A stretch of 64,000 bases of DNA from ATM1 sp003577165 (GTDB taxonomy: Bacteria; Armatimonadota; Fimbriimonadia; Fimbriimonadales; ATM1), in contig SZPM01000005.1 in the NCBI GenBank assembly GCA_030263715.1, positions 130,464 through 194,463 on the forward strand. The letters are read 5' to 3'. This document shows, one piece after another, positions 38,889 to 47,878 of this stretch. The notes under the pieces were generated by a model. That model did not search any database, was not told where the DNA came from, and was given only the letters and a program-made list of their open reading frames with translations. Within the stretch, counting starts at the first letter, position 1. The number at the start of each line of letters is the position of its first letter. The position numbers and the translations under genes were made by a program.

Positions 38889-40541
38889 ATGAACAAAGCA
38901 ATCGGAGTCTTGCTGGTGATTTCGGCCTTCGTTGCCGGCATCGCGCAAGCCATCAGCATTCAGTCGTCCGTAAAGGACGGAGACCGCTTGAGCGGGGTCG
39001 TCGAGATCCGGGTGACGGTCGAATCTCAGAGCACCGTCAACCAAGTGGAGTTCTACGTCAACGGTGAACTCCGAGGGACGGACGCCAGCACCCCCTACAC
39101 CATAAAATTAGATACCGTCCTTGAGAAGGAGGGACCGCTTTCGATCGAGGTCGGCGTATACACCGCCAGCGGCGACAGCAAGAAATTCAAGATCAGCGCC
39201 GTCGTAGACAACGGCGTGTCGAAGGGAGCGGAATTCCACTACCAGAACGCGCTGAAGTTCCTCCAGGTGTCCAAGTGGGAAGAGGCCATTCAAGCGTGCC
39301 GAATCGCGCTGAAGGCGGACGAGACCCACTACGGCGCCCGATTGGCAATGGCCCGCAGTTACCTCGGCATGGACGTGTACGACGAGGCGCAAAAGTGGGC
39401 TGAAGACGCCTACCTCACCAAGGAGACTCCCGAGGCCGCGGAACTTCTGAGCGCAATCCACGTCGACCGCGCGTTCGGCATCGTTTCCCGAAGCGGGGAG
39501 CGCGGTGAAGCCATGAAGGAGATCGCAAACGCCTTCAAGGCCTCGATCGCGCAGAAAGTCGCCGCGATCGACCTTCGCATCAAGGCGCTTGGCCCTGTGA
39601 CCGACGCGAACCGACTTCAGCACGCCGACCTGCTGATTCAGAAGAACGATTACTCCGCAGCCCGGCGGCTTCTTAAGGAGAAGTACAACCAGTACGAGCC
39701 TGACCTCGCCCTTGCGAACCGCCTGATCTACGCCGCAATGCGCTCAGGCCGGATGTCTGAGGCCTGGGAAGTTAGTCTTGCCGTGTCGAAGTACGGCGCG
39801 CCGGACGCAGTGACAAGCGCGCTCATGGCCGCCGGCCACGCTTACTACCGTCGTTTCGACGATGCAGCCAACCAGTTGAAAGAGGGCGTCTTCTCGGATC
39901 CAGACTCGCCGACGCTGATGACGGCTTCCGCCTTCGTTGCTCTGCGCAAGGGCGACAGGGGCGCCGTGCAAAGCCAATTGGCGAGCATGCTGCAAAAGAG
40001 CGTCACGAACCCAGCCGTCTACTACTATCTCGCGATCCTTCAGTTCTCCCTCGGACAGTACATGGAGTCCCGTGACAACCTTCGCAACGCGATCGTTCAG
40101 AATCCGCTCCTCTACGACTGCTATGTCCAGAGGGGGTACGAGGCGCTGACTCTCGCAGAGAGCGCCGTCGGCGACTTGGCCAAGGACAAGCCGGTGCTTC
40201 TCGATCAGGCGAAAGAGTTCATGGAGGTCGCGCTGGCGGCCAAGCCCGACTCCGCCGAAGCGCTCAACGGGCTCGCGCTCGTGATGCTGAACCTCGGCAA
40301 GTACGACGAGGCCGTCCGATACGCGGACGCCGCTTCGAAGGCCGGACCGGAGTACCCGTGGGCGTTCTACACGCTCAGCTGTGCGCTGGACCGAGTTCGC
40401 AAGACCGTGGAGGCCCAGAACGCGATGAACATGGCCGCCAAGTTGGACAGGGACTTCCTGGAGGGCCGGGGAATCCCGATCCTTAAGGAGGCCTGGACCT
40501 ATACGGCCAGGAACGCGCGGCTCCCAGCTCTCTCCCTTTAG
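38889..40541 (+). CDS. Secreted Ig-like and TPR repeat protein
   Basis: A 550-residue exported protein. A signal peptide (AIGVLLVISAFVAGIAQA) is followed by a bacterial Ig-like beta-sandwich at about residues 25-110 (GVVEIRVTVESQSTVNQVEFYV) and then by a long TPR array (HYQNALKFLQVSKWEEAIQACRIALKADE ... region, KYDEAVRYADAASKAGPEYPWAFYTL). TPRs bind partner proteins. ATG 38889 is preferred because AGGAG lies just before it; ATG 38877 would overlap that site. Its neighbour downstream is a PQQ-like propeller protein, also exported, possibly a partner. Function otherwise unknown. Confidence 0.8.
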   Translation: MNKAIGVLLVISAFVAGIAQAISIQSSVKDGDRLSGVVEIRVTVESQSTVNQVEFYVNGELRGTDASTPYTIKLDTVLEKEGPLSIEVGVYTASGDSKKFKISAVVDNGVSKGAEFHYQNALKFLQVSKWEEAIQACRIALKADETHYGARLAMARSYLGMDVYDEAQKWAEDAYLTKETPEAAELLSAIHVDRAFGIVSRSGERGEAMKEIANAFKASIAQKVAAIDLRIKALGPVTDANRLQHADLLIQKNDYSAARRLLKEKYNQYEPDLALANRLIYAAMRSGRMSEAWEVSLAVSKYGAPDAVTSALMAAGHAYYRRFDDAANQLKEGVFSDPDSPTLMTASAFVALRKGDRGAVQSQLASMLQKSVTNPAVYYYLAILQFSLGQYMESRDNLRNAIVQNPLLYDCYVQRGYEALTLAESAVGDLAKDKPVLLDQAKEFMEVALAAKPDSAEALNGLALVMLNLGKYDEAVRYADAASKAGPEYPWAFYTLSCALDRVRKTVEAQNAMNMAAKLDRDFLEGRGIPILKEAWTYTARNARLPALSL

Positions 40542-40566
40542 GCCATCCGTGGCCCATATCTGGTTA

Positions 40567-40614
40567 CACAGGGGCCGGATCGAACGTCCAAATGATGGCG
40601 GTCCGACCCCTGTG
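40567..40614 (+). terminator. Long inverted repeat between the TPR and propeller genes
   Basis: CACAGGGGCCGGA (40567-40579) pairs with TCCGACCCCTGTG (40602-40614), 12 of 13 positions, with a 22-nt loop. There is no U-tract, so it may be a structure-dependent terminator or a processing site. TATACT at 40619-40624 right after it looks like the -10 of the propeller gene. Confidence 0.45.
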
Positions 40615-40652
40615 GACGCTATACTGAACTGGTCGTCTCGACGGCCTGGAGG

Positions 40653-42287
40653 ATGAACCGTATGTTCTTTCGGCGCGCAATTTCCGCCGCAGTCTTAGTG
40701 GCTGCACTCTTGCCCGCGACTGCGATCGAAGGACCGATCTCGCTGTCGTGGCGAATGTGGCAGAAGGCGAACTTCTCGCCCACCGCAACCCCCGTCGTCA
40801 GCGATGGAACGGTGTACGCCCCGATTGGGAGGAAGGTGTACGCGGTCGACGCCGTGACGGGCTCGCAGAGGTGGGCGTTCCCCCCAGGAGAGGAACTCGA
40901 CGGCGACTTCCGAGCAAGCGTCGTTGTTGCAGGCAACGCGCTCATCTGCCCCAACACGAACAGGTTCGTCTATGCGGTCAGTAAGACGGACGGGAGTCAC
41001 GTCTGGTCCTATCTAATGACCGCCGGAATCGCGCGCAACGTCCTGACGGACGGCGACTCGGTTTACATCTTTACGAGCGACAACCGAATCGTCGGCCTCG
41101 ATGCGAAAACGGGCGCCAGGATTTGGGCCGAAGACTACGATCTCGGCACGAACGTCGTGGGTGAACCCGCGATCTCAGGCGACTGGATCGTGTTCTACAA
41201 CTCGCTCGGCGAACTTACCGGATTTAACAAGACAACGCGTAAGCGCGGATGGACGATGCGAGTTCAAACGACGAACGCCGACAGCGCGCCGTTCGTATTC
41301 GGCAACTCAGTCTACGTCCTGAGCGGCACGCAAGTGGCCCGCATCAATCCGCAGACCGGAAGATCCGTTGGCCGAATCCTCACACTCCCGCTTGAAGTTT
41401 CCGGCAATCCCGTCATCACGAAGAAGGGGGGAGTTGCCGTCACTCCGGACGCGAAGGTTCTGTTCTTCAACATGGATCGCGGCACGATCGACAAGAAGCC
41501 GCTCGAATTGGGCAGTTACCTTCGAGGCGGTCCATCCGCAGCGGGTGACAACGTCATCGTCAGAACGACGAACGGCGGCATCTACCTGATCGACCCCGAG
41601 CGAAAGGTGGTCCTTTGGGAGTACACGACCTTGCCGATTCCGGGCGCCATGCGGCAACAGACGACTTCGACCAGCGGTGGCTCTGGCAGCGGTGGCAGCG
41701 GCGGAGGCGGAGGCCTTACGGGCGGCGGCCAAGGTGGTGGAACGACGACTTACGTCCCAATGGACTACGTGTCGATTCTCGGCCAGGTCGCAGTGTCCGG
41801 GAACTCATTGTTCGCGATCGCTGAAGATGGTTCGATCTTCGCATGGGGCACGGACCTGGGAGTTGACGAACTCGGACCGCGCGTTACGATGATGTCGCCG
41901 CCGGAAGGCTCGGCGATTTCCGGAAAGCCGGATTTCGACTTCGTGTTCCGGATCGAAGACAGCGGCACCGGAGTGATGTCGAAGAGCATCCAGGTGATGT
42001 TCGGCGACCAACCCATGAAGTTCGAATACAAGCCGGGCGGTGGCTATCTCTACATTAAAATCCGTGGAGAGGGTAGCCCGGTCGACGGCGCGAACCCCCC
42101 CCTCAACGACGGCAAAAAGGTCATCCTGGTCAGCGTCGCGGATTGGGCTGGAAACATCTCCGAGAAGAAATTCTTCATCACGATCGACAACTCCCTGAAA
42201 GTCATCCGCGAGCGGACCGTTGACGATCGCACGGGCGGCCCCGGAGTCGGCGGCGGTTCGGGTGGTGGCGGAGGCGGCATCGGCTAA
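40653..42287 (+). CDS. Secreted PQQ-like beta-propeller protein
   Basis: A 544-residue exported protein. After a signal peptide (MFFRRAISAAVLVAALLPAT) comes a PQQ-type propeller with repeated WxF/W motifs: GSQRWAFPPGEEL, GSHVWSYLMTAGI, GARIWAEDYDLG, RKRGWTMRVQ and VVLWEYTTLP. Then a glycine/serine-rich linker (about residues 335-370), an Ig-like segment (VTMMSPPEGSAISGKPDFDF) and a glycine-rich C-terminus. GGAGG lies upstream of ATG 40653. Most such propellers are scaffolds; catalytic PQQ residues are not evident. It shares the region with the TPR gene and dprA starts 5 nt downstream. Confidence 0.8.
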   Translation: MNRMFFRRAISAAVLVAALLPATAIEGPISLSWRMWQKANFSPTATPVVSDGTVYAPIGRKVYAVDAVTGSQRWAFPPGEELDGDFRASVVVAGNALICPNTNRFVYAVSKTDGSHVWSYLMTAGIARNVLTDGDSVYIFTSDNRIVGLDAKTGARIWAEDYDLGTNVVGEPAISGDWIVFYNSLGELTGFNKTTRKRGWTMRVQTTNADSAPFVFGNSVYVLSGTQVARINPQTGRSVGRILTLPLEVSGNPVITKKGGVAVTPDAKVLFFNMDRGTIDKKPLELGSYLRGGPSAAGDNVIVRTTNGGIYLIDPERKVVLWEYTTLPIPGAMRQQTTSTSGGSGSGGSGGGGGLTGGGQGGGTTTYVPMDYVSILGQVAVSGNSLFAIAEDGSIFAWGTDLGVDELGPRVTMMSPPEGSAISGKPDFDFVFRIEDSGTGVMSKSIQVMFGDQPMKFEYKPGGGYLYIKIRGEGSPVDGANPPLNDGKKVILVSVADWAGNISEKKFFITIDNSLKVIRERTVDDRTGGPGVGGGSGGGGGGIG

Positions 42288-42292
42288 TTCCG

Positions 42293-43327
42293 ATGCGAGA
42301 TATCGAGTTCTGGCAGGCCCTTTTGAGTTTGGACCTGCCCCCTTCGAGGGCCCGAGCGCTACTGGATAGGCTCGGGCCTTCCTGTCTCTCGGTGGAGGAC
42401 CTTCGCGCAAGCGATCCGTTTGCAGAAGCGTCGAAGCGCGTGAAACCACGAAGAGGATCCCCGGCGCGCCATCCCGTTGGCGATGTCCGGGTTCTCGAAT
42501 TGGGATCCGCCGAATATCCAAAGGCGCTCAGCGAGAGCGAAGATCCGCCGCCCGCCCTATTCGTTCGAGGATCCCTCGTGGACTGCGACGAGCCCGCTGT
42601 CGCGATCGTGGGAACTCGCGGCGCGTCCTCCTACGGCAAGGCCGTGGCGCGGCAAATCGCATCAGAACTTGCAAAGGGCGGCGTCACGGTGGTGAGCGGG
42701 GGGGCGCAGGGCGTAGACGCCAACGCCCACCTCGGCGCCCTCGAAGCGGGGGGGAGGACGATTGCGGTGCTTGGCTCTGGACTGGATCGGCCCTATCCGG
42801 TTTCCAATCGCGGCCTCTTTGATCGGATCGCGCAGTCTGGCGCAGTCGTCAGCCAGTTCCCGCTCGGAGCGAAGCCGGATCGGTGGAGGTTCCCTCTAAG
42901 AAACTACACGATCGCCGGCCTCGTCCGAGCAGTCGTTGTCGTCGAAGCGCCCGAGCAGAGCGGATCACTCATTACGGCCCGAGCGGCCGCAGATGAGGGG
43001 AAGTTAGTCTTCGTGACGCCCGGACCGATCACCAGCACAACGCATCGGGGGGGGTTCCGATTGATCAACGATGGCGCAACGCTCCTCTACACACCCGATC
43101 AGGTATTCGAGGGCCTCGGCATCGCGCGGAGAGTCGCGCAGCCGGTGGCGCCGAGCGTTACTCCGATGCAGCGCAAGATCCTCGACAGCCTTGGAGTCGA
43201 ACCCATACTGGTCGACTCACTTGGAGATGCGCTCGACATCCCTCCCGGTGAACTTCTCGCTGAGTTGACGACCCTCGAAATCCTCGGCCTTGTCCTCAAG
43301 AGCGGCGCGGGATATTCAAAACTATGA
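42293..43327 (+). CDS. dprA: DNA-processing protein DprA
   Basis: DprA/Smf binds single-stranded DNA during natural transformation and loads RecA. 344 residues. The Rossmann domain is clear: AIVGTRGASSYGKAVARQI, VSGGAQGVDANAHLGAL, AVLGSGLDRPYP and EAPEQSGSLITARAAADEGK. The N-terminus has a SAM-like helical stretch, and the C-terminal 60 residues form a winged helix (ILVDSLGDALDIPPGELLAEL). It overlaps nagA as ATGA. Its presence implies that the host may be, or once was, competent for DNA uptake; no comEA/comEC is in the window. Confidence 0.93.
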   Translation: MRDIEFWQALLSLDLPPSRARALLDRLGPSCLSVEDLRASDPFAEASKRVKPRRGSPARHPVGDVRVLELGSAEYPKALSESEDPPPALFVRGSLVDCDEPAVAIVGTRGASSYGKAVARQIASELAKGGVTVVSGGAQGVDANAHLGALEAGGRTIAVLGSGLDRPYPVSNRGLFDRIAQSGAVVSQFPLGAKPDRWRFPLRNYTIAGLVRAVVVVEAPEQSGSLITARAAADEGKLVFVTPGPITSTTHRGGFRLINDGATLLYTPDQVFEGLGIARRVAQPVAPSVTPMQRKILDSLGVEPILVDSLGDALDIPPGELLAELTTLEILGLVLKSGAGYSKL

Positions 43328-44358
43328 ACGTCCGTGCGTGGGTGGGGGGCCGATTCGTCGATGGCGATTTCGACCGAAGCGCGAACCGGTTTATCAGGAG
43401 TTCAGGCACCTCAGCCCAGTCGGAGCGCAACCTCGTTCCCGGCCTCGTTGACGCTCACTGCCACGGGGTGGGGGGACTGGACGTGATGGACGGAAAGGCC
43501 GCTGAGATCGCAGAAAAGCTTCGCGCAGTTGGCGTGGAGTATTTTTGTCCGACCACCGTCACCGCGCCGTGGGAAGAACTGCGCTTCGCGCTTCAGGCGT
43601 GCGATCCCGCGGTCAAGGGGTTCGCGGGTGTCCACTTAGAAGGGCCGTTTGTTAACCCGGCGATGGCCGGCGCGCAACCGAAAGAACACATCGCCCCCCC
43701 CTCCGTCCGCACCCTCGAGGAAGAACTGGGCGACCTGCTGAGTCGAGTGAAGATCGTAACCCTCGCCCCCGAACTGGACGGGGCGCAAGAGGTGATTGAA
43801 TTCCTCCGCGGCCGTGGCATCGCCGTGAGCGCTGGACACACCGATGCGACTTTTGAGACGCTTCGCGCGCGTCGCATTTCGCGAATGACGCACTTCTATA
43901 ATGCGATGCGTCCCTTCCACCATCGGGAGCCAGGTTGCGTGGGCTACGGACTCCTAGGAGATCCGGAGTTAGAACTCATCTACGACGGCATCCACGTTTC
44001 AGCGCAGGCGGTCGACCTTTTGCTGCAAAGTCGGGGGCTCGATGGGCTCGTCGCCGTCAGCGACGGCACGTCACTTTCCGGTCTGCCCGACGGCACGGTG
44101 GCGAATCTCTGGGGCCACCGGGTGACGAAGCGCGATGGTGCCGTGAGGCTCGACGACGGGACTCTGGCCGGCAGCGCCGCGACTTTGGCGGACGTCTTCC
44201 GGAGGATATGGGAGGATTTCGGGCCCGAGGTGGCCGTCCGGTCGGCCTCGGACAACCCCCGGAGGAGCCTGGGACTGCCAGAACCCCGACTCTGGCTGAT
44301 CGTCTCGCGGGAGGGCGATATAATCGAGCCCGTCGAGATGGAACTCGCAATTTCGTAG
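43324..44358 (+). CDS. nagA: N-acetylglucosamine-6-phosphate deacetylase
   Basis: Amidohydrolase-superfamily enzyme, 344 residues, which removes acetate from GlcNAc-6-P in amino-sugar and peptidoglycan recycling. Metal and substrate motifs: PGLVDAHCHGVGGLDVMDG, GVHLEGPFVNPAMAGAQ (the metal Glu), SAGHTDATFE and MTHFYNAMRPFHHREPG, VAVSDGTSLSG (catalytic Asp). Length is close to the usual 380, with a slightly shorter N-terminus. ATG 43324 overlaps the dprA stop. nagB is not seen nearby. Confidence 0.9.
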   Translation: MNVRAWVGGRFVDGDFDRSANRFIRSSGTSAQSERNLVPGLVDAHCHGVGGLDVMDGKAAEIAEKLRAVGVEYFCPTTVTAPWEELRFALQACDPAVKGFAGVHLEGPFVNPAMAGAQPKEHIAPPSVRTLEEELGDLLSRVKIVTLAPELDGAQEVIEFLRGRGIAVSAGHTDATFETLRARRISRMTHFYNAMRPFHHREPGCVGYGLLGDPELELIYDGIHVSAQAVDLLLQSRGLDGLVAVSDGTSLSGLPDGTVANLWGHRVTKRDGAVRLDDGTLAGSAATLADVFRRIWEDFGPEVAVRSASDNPRRSLGLPEPRLWLIVSREGDIIEPVEMELAIS

Positions 44359-44423
44359 GACGCGAACATGCCCAGCCTGCCACAAGAGCCGTCCCCCGCA
44401 TCTCGCAGGCGGTCGGCTAAGTC

Positions 44424-46259
44424 ATGAATTTCCTCACCGCTCTCAAGCGAGCCATCTTCGGTCGTCCCATCGCGACGTCGCGTGCACACCACGAGAGGCT
44501 TCCCAAGATCTTCGGACTGCCCGTGTTCGCGAGCGACGCCATTTCGTCCGTAGCCTACGCAACGGAAGAAGTACTGCTGGTGCTGATGCTGGCCGGCACG
44601 GCGGGGACATCGAAAGTCACGTACTTCGCGATTGCGATTGCCGTTCTGATCGGCGTAGTTGTGTTCAGTTACGTGCGCACGATTTACGCCTATCCCAAAG
44701 GGGGAGGGGGATATCGGGTCACGAGCGACAACCTCGGTTCGAAGGCCGGGCGCGTCGCGGGCGCCGCGCTCCTCATCGACTACGTCCTCACCGTCGCGGT
44801 CTCAGTGAGCTCCGGCGTGCTGGCAATCGTCTCCGCGTTCCCAGCGCTCCACGAGCACACGGTGCTGCTCGGTCTCTGTGCGATCGCGCTGATGATGTTC
44901 ATCAACATGAGGGGCGCGCGAGAAAGCGGACTCGTGTTCGCCGTGCCGACCTATCTCTTCATCACGCTCCTGCTCGTGCTGATCGTGAAAGGACTGTTCA
45001 TGGCTGCGGGCGGCGAGGGGATGCCGACTGCGCATCCCGGAACGATGGAACCCATACAAGGGCATGTGTTGGGCATATGGCTCGTCCTTCGCGCATTTTC
45101 TGCAGGATGTACCGCTCTTACCGGAATTGAGGCCATCGCAGATGGCGCCGGCGCGTTTCGACCTCCGGAAGCCAAGAACGCGAGCATGACCCTGATGATG
45201 CTCGGCGGAATCCTCAGCATTCTGTTCGTCGGCGTAAGTTGGATGACGAGCCACTTCGGAATCGTGCCGATGGAAGTCGGAAGCGAAGGCTACAAGACGG
45301 TCGTCGCTCAACTCGCAGAGGGCGCGTTTGGAATCGGCCCGATGTTCTACACGATCCAGATCGCCACGATGGCGATCCTCATCCTCGCAGCGAACACCGC
45401 CTACGCGGACTTCCCGAGACTTTGCAGCTTCATCGCAAACGACAGTTACTTACCTAGGCAGTTAGCGAACCTCGGCGACCGCCTGGTCTATCAGAATGGC
45501 ATCGTGCTTCTCTCCATCTGCGCAGGCCTCTTGATCTGGGTGTTCCACGGAGACACGCACTCGCTAATTCCGCTCTACGCGGTGGGGGTGTTCACATCCT
45601 TCACGCTCAGCCAGTCGGGAATGGTCGTTCGCCAGCTCCGAAGGAAGTCGAGGCTGTGGAACGTCGCCCTAAGCGTGATTGGCGCGGTCGTGACGGGCGG
45701 CGTGATGATCGTGATTCTCATCACGAAATTCGAAGCGGGCGCATACCTCGTCACCATCGCCGTCGGCATGCTTCTGTTGTTCTTCTACGGAGTGAGGAGA
45801 CACTACGACTCCCTCGCGCGGCAACTCAGCGTTTCACCGGACGACAAGATCCCTCACATCGAAACGACAGTCCTTCTACTCGTGCCGCGAATCCACAAGG
45901 GCATCCTCAACGCGATTGCGTACGCGCAGAACCTGGGCCCCGACGTTCGCGCAGTCCACATCTCCATCAATCCAGAGAGCCGGGAGCAGTTCAAGCATGA
46001 GTGGCTGCACTTCGCCCCACAGATTCCACTCGTGGTCTTGGACTCGCAGTTTCGCTCACTGGTCGAACCGTTGATGGACTACATCGACGAGGCGGTCGGC
46101 GAGGACCCAGGCAAGTTCCTCACCGTCATCGTGCCCCAGGCCGTGCCCAAGAGGTGGTGGCAGGGAATCCTACACAACAACTCCGCTCTACCGATCAAGC
46201 TCGCCCTTGCGTCCCGACGCAACGTCGTGATTACGAATGTGAGATACTTCCTCGAGTGA
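44424..46259 (+). CDS. APC-family amino acid permease with C-terminal cytoplasmic domain
   Basis: A 611-residue transporter: about twelve helices (residues 20-450) with the APC first-helix motif GLPVFASDAISSVAYATEEVLL and ALTGIEAIADGAGAFRPPEAKNA, then a soluble region of about 150 residues (HIETTVLLLVPRIHKGILNAIAYAQNLGP) resembling a universal-stress-protein fold. This form is common among putative KUP/APC-like permeases of unknown substrate. The next gene, a STAS protein, starts inside its stop codon (GTGA), so the two are coupled and may form one transport and regulation unit. Confidence 0.86.
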   Translation: MNFLTALKRAIFGRPIATSRAHHERLPKIFGLPVFASDAISSVAYATEEVLLVLMLAGTAGTSKVTYFAIAIAVLIGVVVFSYVRTIYAYPKGGGGYRVTSDNLGSKAGRVAGAALLIDYVLTVAVSVSSGVLAIVSAFPALHEHTVLLGLCAIALMMFINMRGARESGLVFAVPTYLFITLLLVLIVKGLFMAAGGEGMPTAHPGTMEPIQGHVLGIWLVLRAFSAGCTALTGIEAIADGAGAFRPPEAKNASMTLMMLGGILSILFVGVSWMTSHFGIVPMEVGSEGYKTVVAQLAEGAFGIGPMFYTIQIATMAILILAANTAYADFPRLCSFIANDSYLPRQLANLGDRLVYQNGIVLLSICAGLLIWVFHGDTHSLIPLYAVGVFTSFTLSQSGMVVRQLRRKSRLWNVALSVIGAVVTGGVMIVILITKFEAGAYLVTIAVGMLLLFFYGVRRHYDSLARQLSVSPDDKIPHIETTVLLLVPRIHKGILNAIAYAQNLGPDVRAVHISINPESREQFKHEWLHFAPQIPLVVLDSQFRSLVEPLMDYIDEAVGEDPGKFLTVIVPQAVPKRWWQGILHNNSALPIKLALASRRNVVITNVRYFLE

Positions 46260-47056
46260 TCGTCGAATCGGTTGCCGACATCATCAAACTCTCCGGTGAC
46301 TTGCCTTCGAATCAATGGGAGGCGATCCGGACGGCTGCGGGCCTCCTCCTAAAGTCGCATCCACGAGGAGTGGTCGTCGACTGCTCGGGCTTGACGTCCG
46401 TCACCCCCGAAGGCGCCCAAACGTTCGCCGACATGTTGGATTACATTCAGTCCAAAAAGGCGCGGATCATCGTTGCAAACGTCCCGCCGAACGTGCGGCA
46501 GATTCTCCGGACGATTCCGGACGTTCGCTCTGGTCTTGCAATGGCGGATTCGGTCCAGGACGCCCAGCATTCCCTCGACCTCCTCGATGAACTGTCAGAC
46601 GGTCACAAGCGAAGACATTCGCACACGACCGGCAACCTCGTTCTTGCCCTCTGCGGCGGACCCGCGGACAGCGCCGCCATAGCGCACGCTGCACTCATCG
46701 CAGAGCGCAGGCAGCTGTGCGTCGTCGCCGCCTTCGCCATCGTGGTACCGAGATCTCTCCCCCTAAGCGCGCCGCTCCCGGACGAAGAAGACGACGCGAC
46801 GAGCGCGCTCCAGCGCGCGAAGGAGGCGCTCGAAGGAAAAGGGCTCGAAGTGAGGCCTTTTGTGGAGCGAACGCGCAGCGTGTCCGCCCTCCTCGAAGCG
46901 CTTGCACAGGACAAGTCCAACTTGGCTGCAGTCGTGTCGCTTCCGAAGGAAAACCCCGCGACGCAGGAGCCTGTCAAAACTGTGCAGCAGGTATTGTCGA
47001 GAATCCCAATCGAAGTCATCCTCGTTCGCGAAGCGAGGCGGAGCAAGCAAGCGTGA
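46256..47056 (+). CDS. STAS-domain protein fused to a stress-protein-like domain
   Basis: A 266-residue protein. Residues 1-110 are a STAS/anti-sigma-antagonist-like domain (KLSGDLPSNQWEAIRTAAG, GVVVDCSGLTSVTPEGAQTFADML, RIIVANVPPNVRQIL). Residues 125-260 look like an alpha/beta Usp-like domain (LVLALCGGPADSAAIAHAAL ... IEVILVREA). GTG 46256 overlaps the permease TGA. In SulP transporters a STAS domain is fused to the permease; here it is a separate, coupled protein. A serine target of phosphorylation at the STAS loop (SVTPEG) is plausible. mqnA overlaps its end. Confidence 0.72.
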   Translation: MIVESVADIIKLSGDLPSNQWEAIRTAAGLLLKSHPRGVVVDCSGLTSVTPEGAQTFADMLDYIQSKKARIIVANVPPNVRQILRTIPDVRSGLAMADSVQDAQHSLDLLDELSDGHKRRHSHTTGNLVLALCGGPADSAAIAHAALIAERRQLCVVAAFAIVVPRSLPLSAPLPDEEDDATSALQRAKEALEGKGLEVRPFVERTRSVSALLEALAQDKSNLAAVVSLPKENPATQEPVKTVQQVLSRIPIEVILVREARRSKQA

Positions 47057-47859
47057 ACCGCTATCGGTTGGGCTGCGTTCCCTACCTGAACGCTCGGCCG
47101 CTCGTGGACTTTTTCGAGACGGGCGGCGGCGTTGATCTGGCTGAGGTAGTTTACGCCCCCCCCAGCGCCCTCGCGGAGATGTTGGATCGCGATGAGGTGG
47201 ACGCGGCCCTTGCGAGCAGTTTCTACTCTCTCTCCTCTCCCAACGCTCGCGTCGCCAGCGCGGCCGCGATCTCTTCGCAAGGGGACGTGCAGAGCGTTCG
47301 TCTGTTCAGCCGAGTGCAGATTCCGCAGATTCGTTCGCTCGCACTCGACCGAAGTTCGCTGACATCCAACAGCCTGGTGCTGGCCTGGCTCTCCGAGGTG
47401 CATGGCATCCACCCGGCGACCGACGTCGAAGACCCGGACATTTCTCGAATGCTCGAACGCCACGACGCCTGCGTCCTCATTGGGGACGTCGGGATGAACG
47501 CGGATGAAACCGGCAAGGCGGTGGTCGACCTCGGCCGCGCATGGGCGGAGTGGAAGCAACTGCCGTTTGTGTGGGCGATGTGGACGGGAAGGGAAGGGCT
47601 CACGGAGGAACTCAACGACTGCTTGCGGCTCGCCATCGAATTCGGGCTTGCAAACCTGCGCGACATCGCCGAACGTGAGAGTTCGCGCACGAACCAAGAC
47701 GTCGAGAGAGCCTATTCCTATCTGAAGAACTCGATTGACTTCACATTCAGTTCTCAGCACCTCGTCGGTCTCCGCGAATTCTCGAAGGAGTGCGCGAAGC
47801 TCGATCTGCTGGACGAAGATCGCATGCCGACTGTGGTCGGCGCGGCCGTCCCCGCCTGA
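47053..47859 (+). CDS. mqnA: Chorismate dehydratase MqnA (futalosine pathway)
   Basis: MqnA removes water from chorismate to give 3-enolpyruvylbenzoate, the first step of the futalosine route to menaquinone. A 268-residue protein with the periplasmic-binding-protein-like fold: RLGCVPYLNARPLVDFF, PPSALAEMLDRDEVDAALASSFY, LVLAWLSEVHGI and ACVLIGDVGM match the family (MqnA/MqnD superfamily). GTG 47053 overlaps the upstream stop. It supports menaquinone as the respiratory quinone used by the NrfD, bc and nitrate-reductase-like complexes in this window. MqnD is not far in homology, but length favours MqnA. Confidence 0.84.
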   Translation: MNRYRLGCVPYLNARPLVDFFETGGGVDLAEVVYAPPSALAEMLDRDEVDAALASSFYSLSSPNARVASAAAISSQGDVQSVRLFSRVQIPQIRSLALDRSSLTSNSLVLAWLSEVHGIHPATDVEDPDISRMLERHDACVLIGDVGMNADETGKAVVDLGRAWAEWKQLPFVWAMWTGREGLTEELNDCLRLAIEFGLANLRDIAERESSRTNQDVERAYSYLKNSIDFTFSSQHLVGLREFSKECAKLDLLDEDRMPTVVGAAVPA

Positions 47860-47878
47860 TGCGCGTCTCATAAAGAGA

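Noticed and set aside
46001..46255. N-terminal extension of the STAS protein inside the permease gene
   Set aside because: It overlaps the permease in another frame; GTG 46256 with its GTGA overlap is the natural start.
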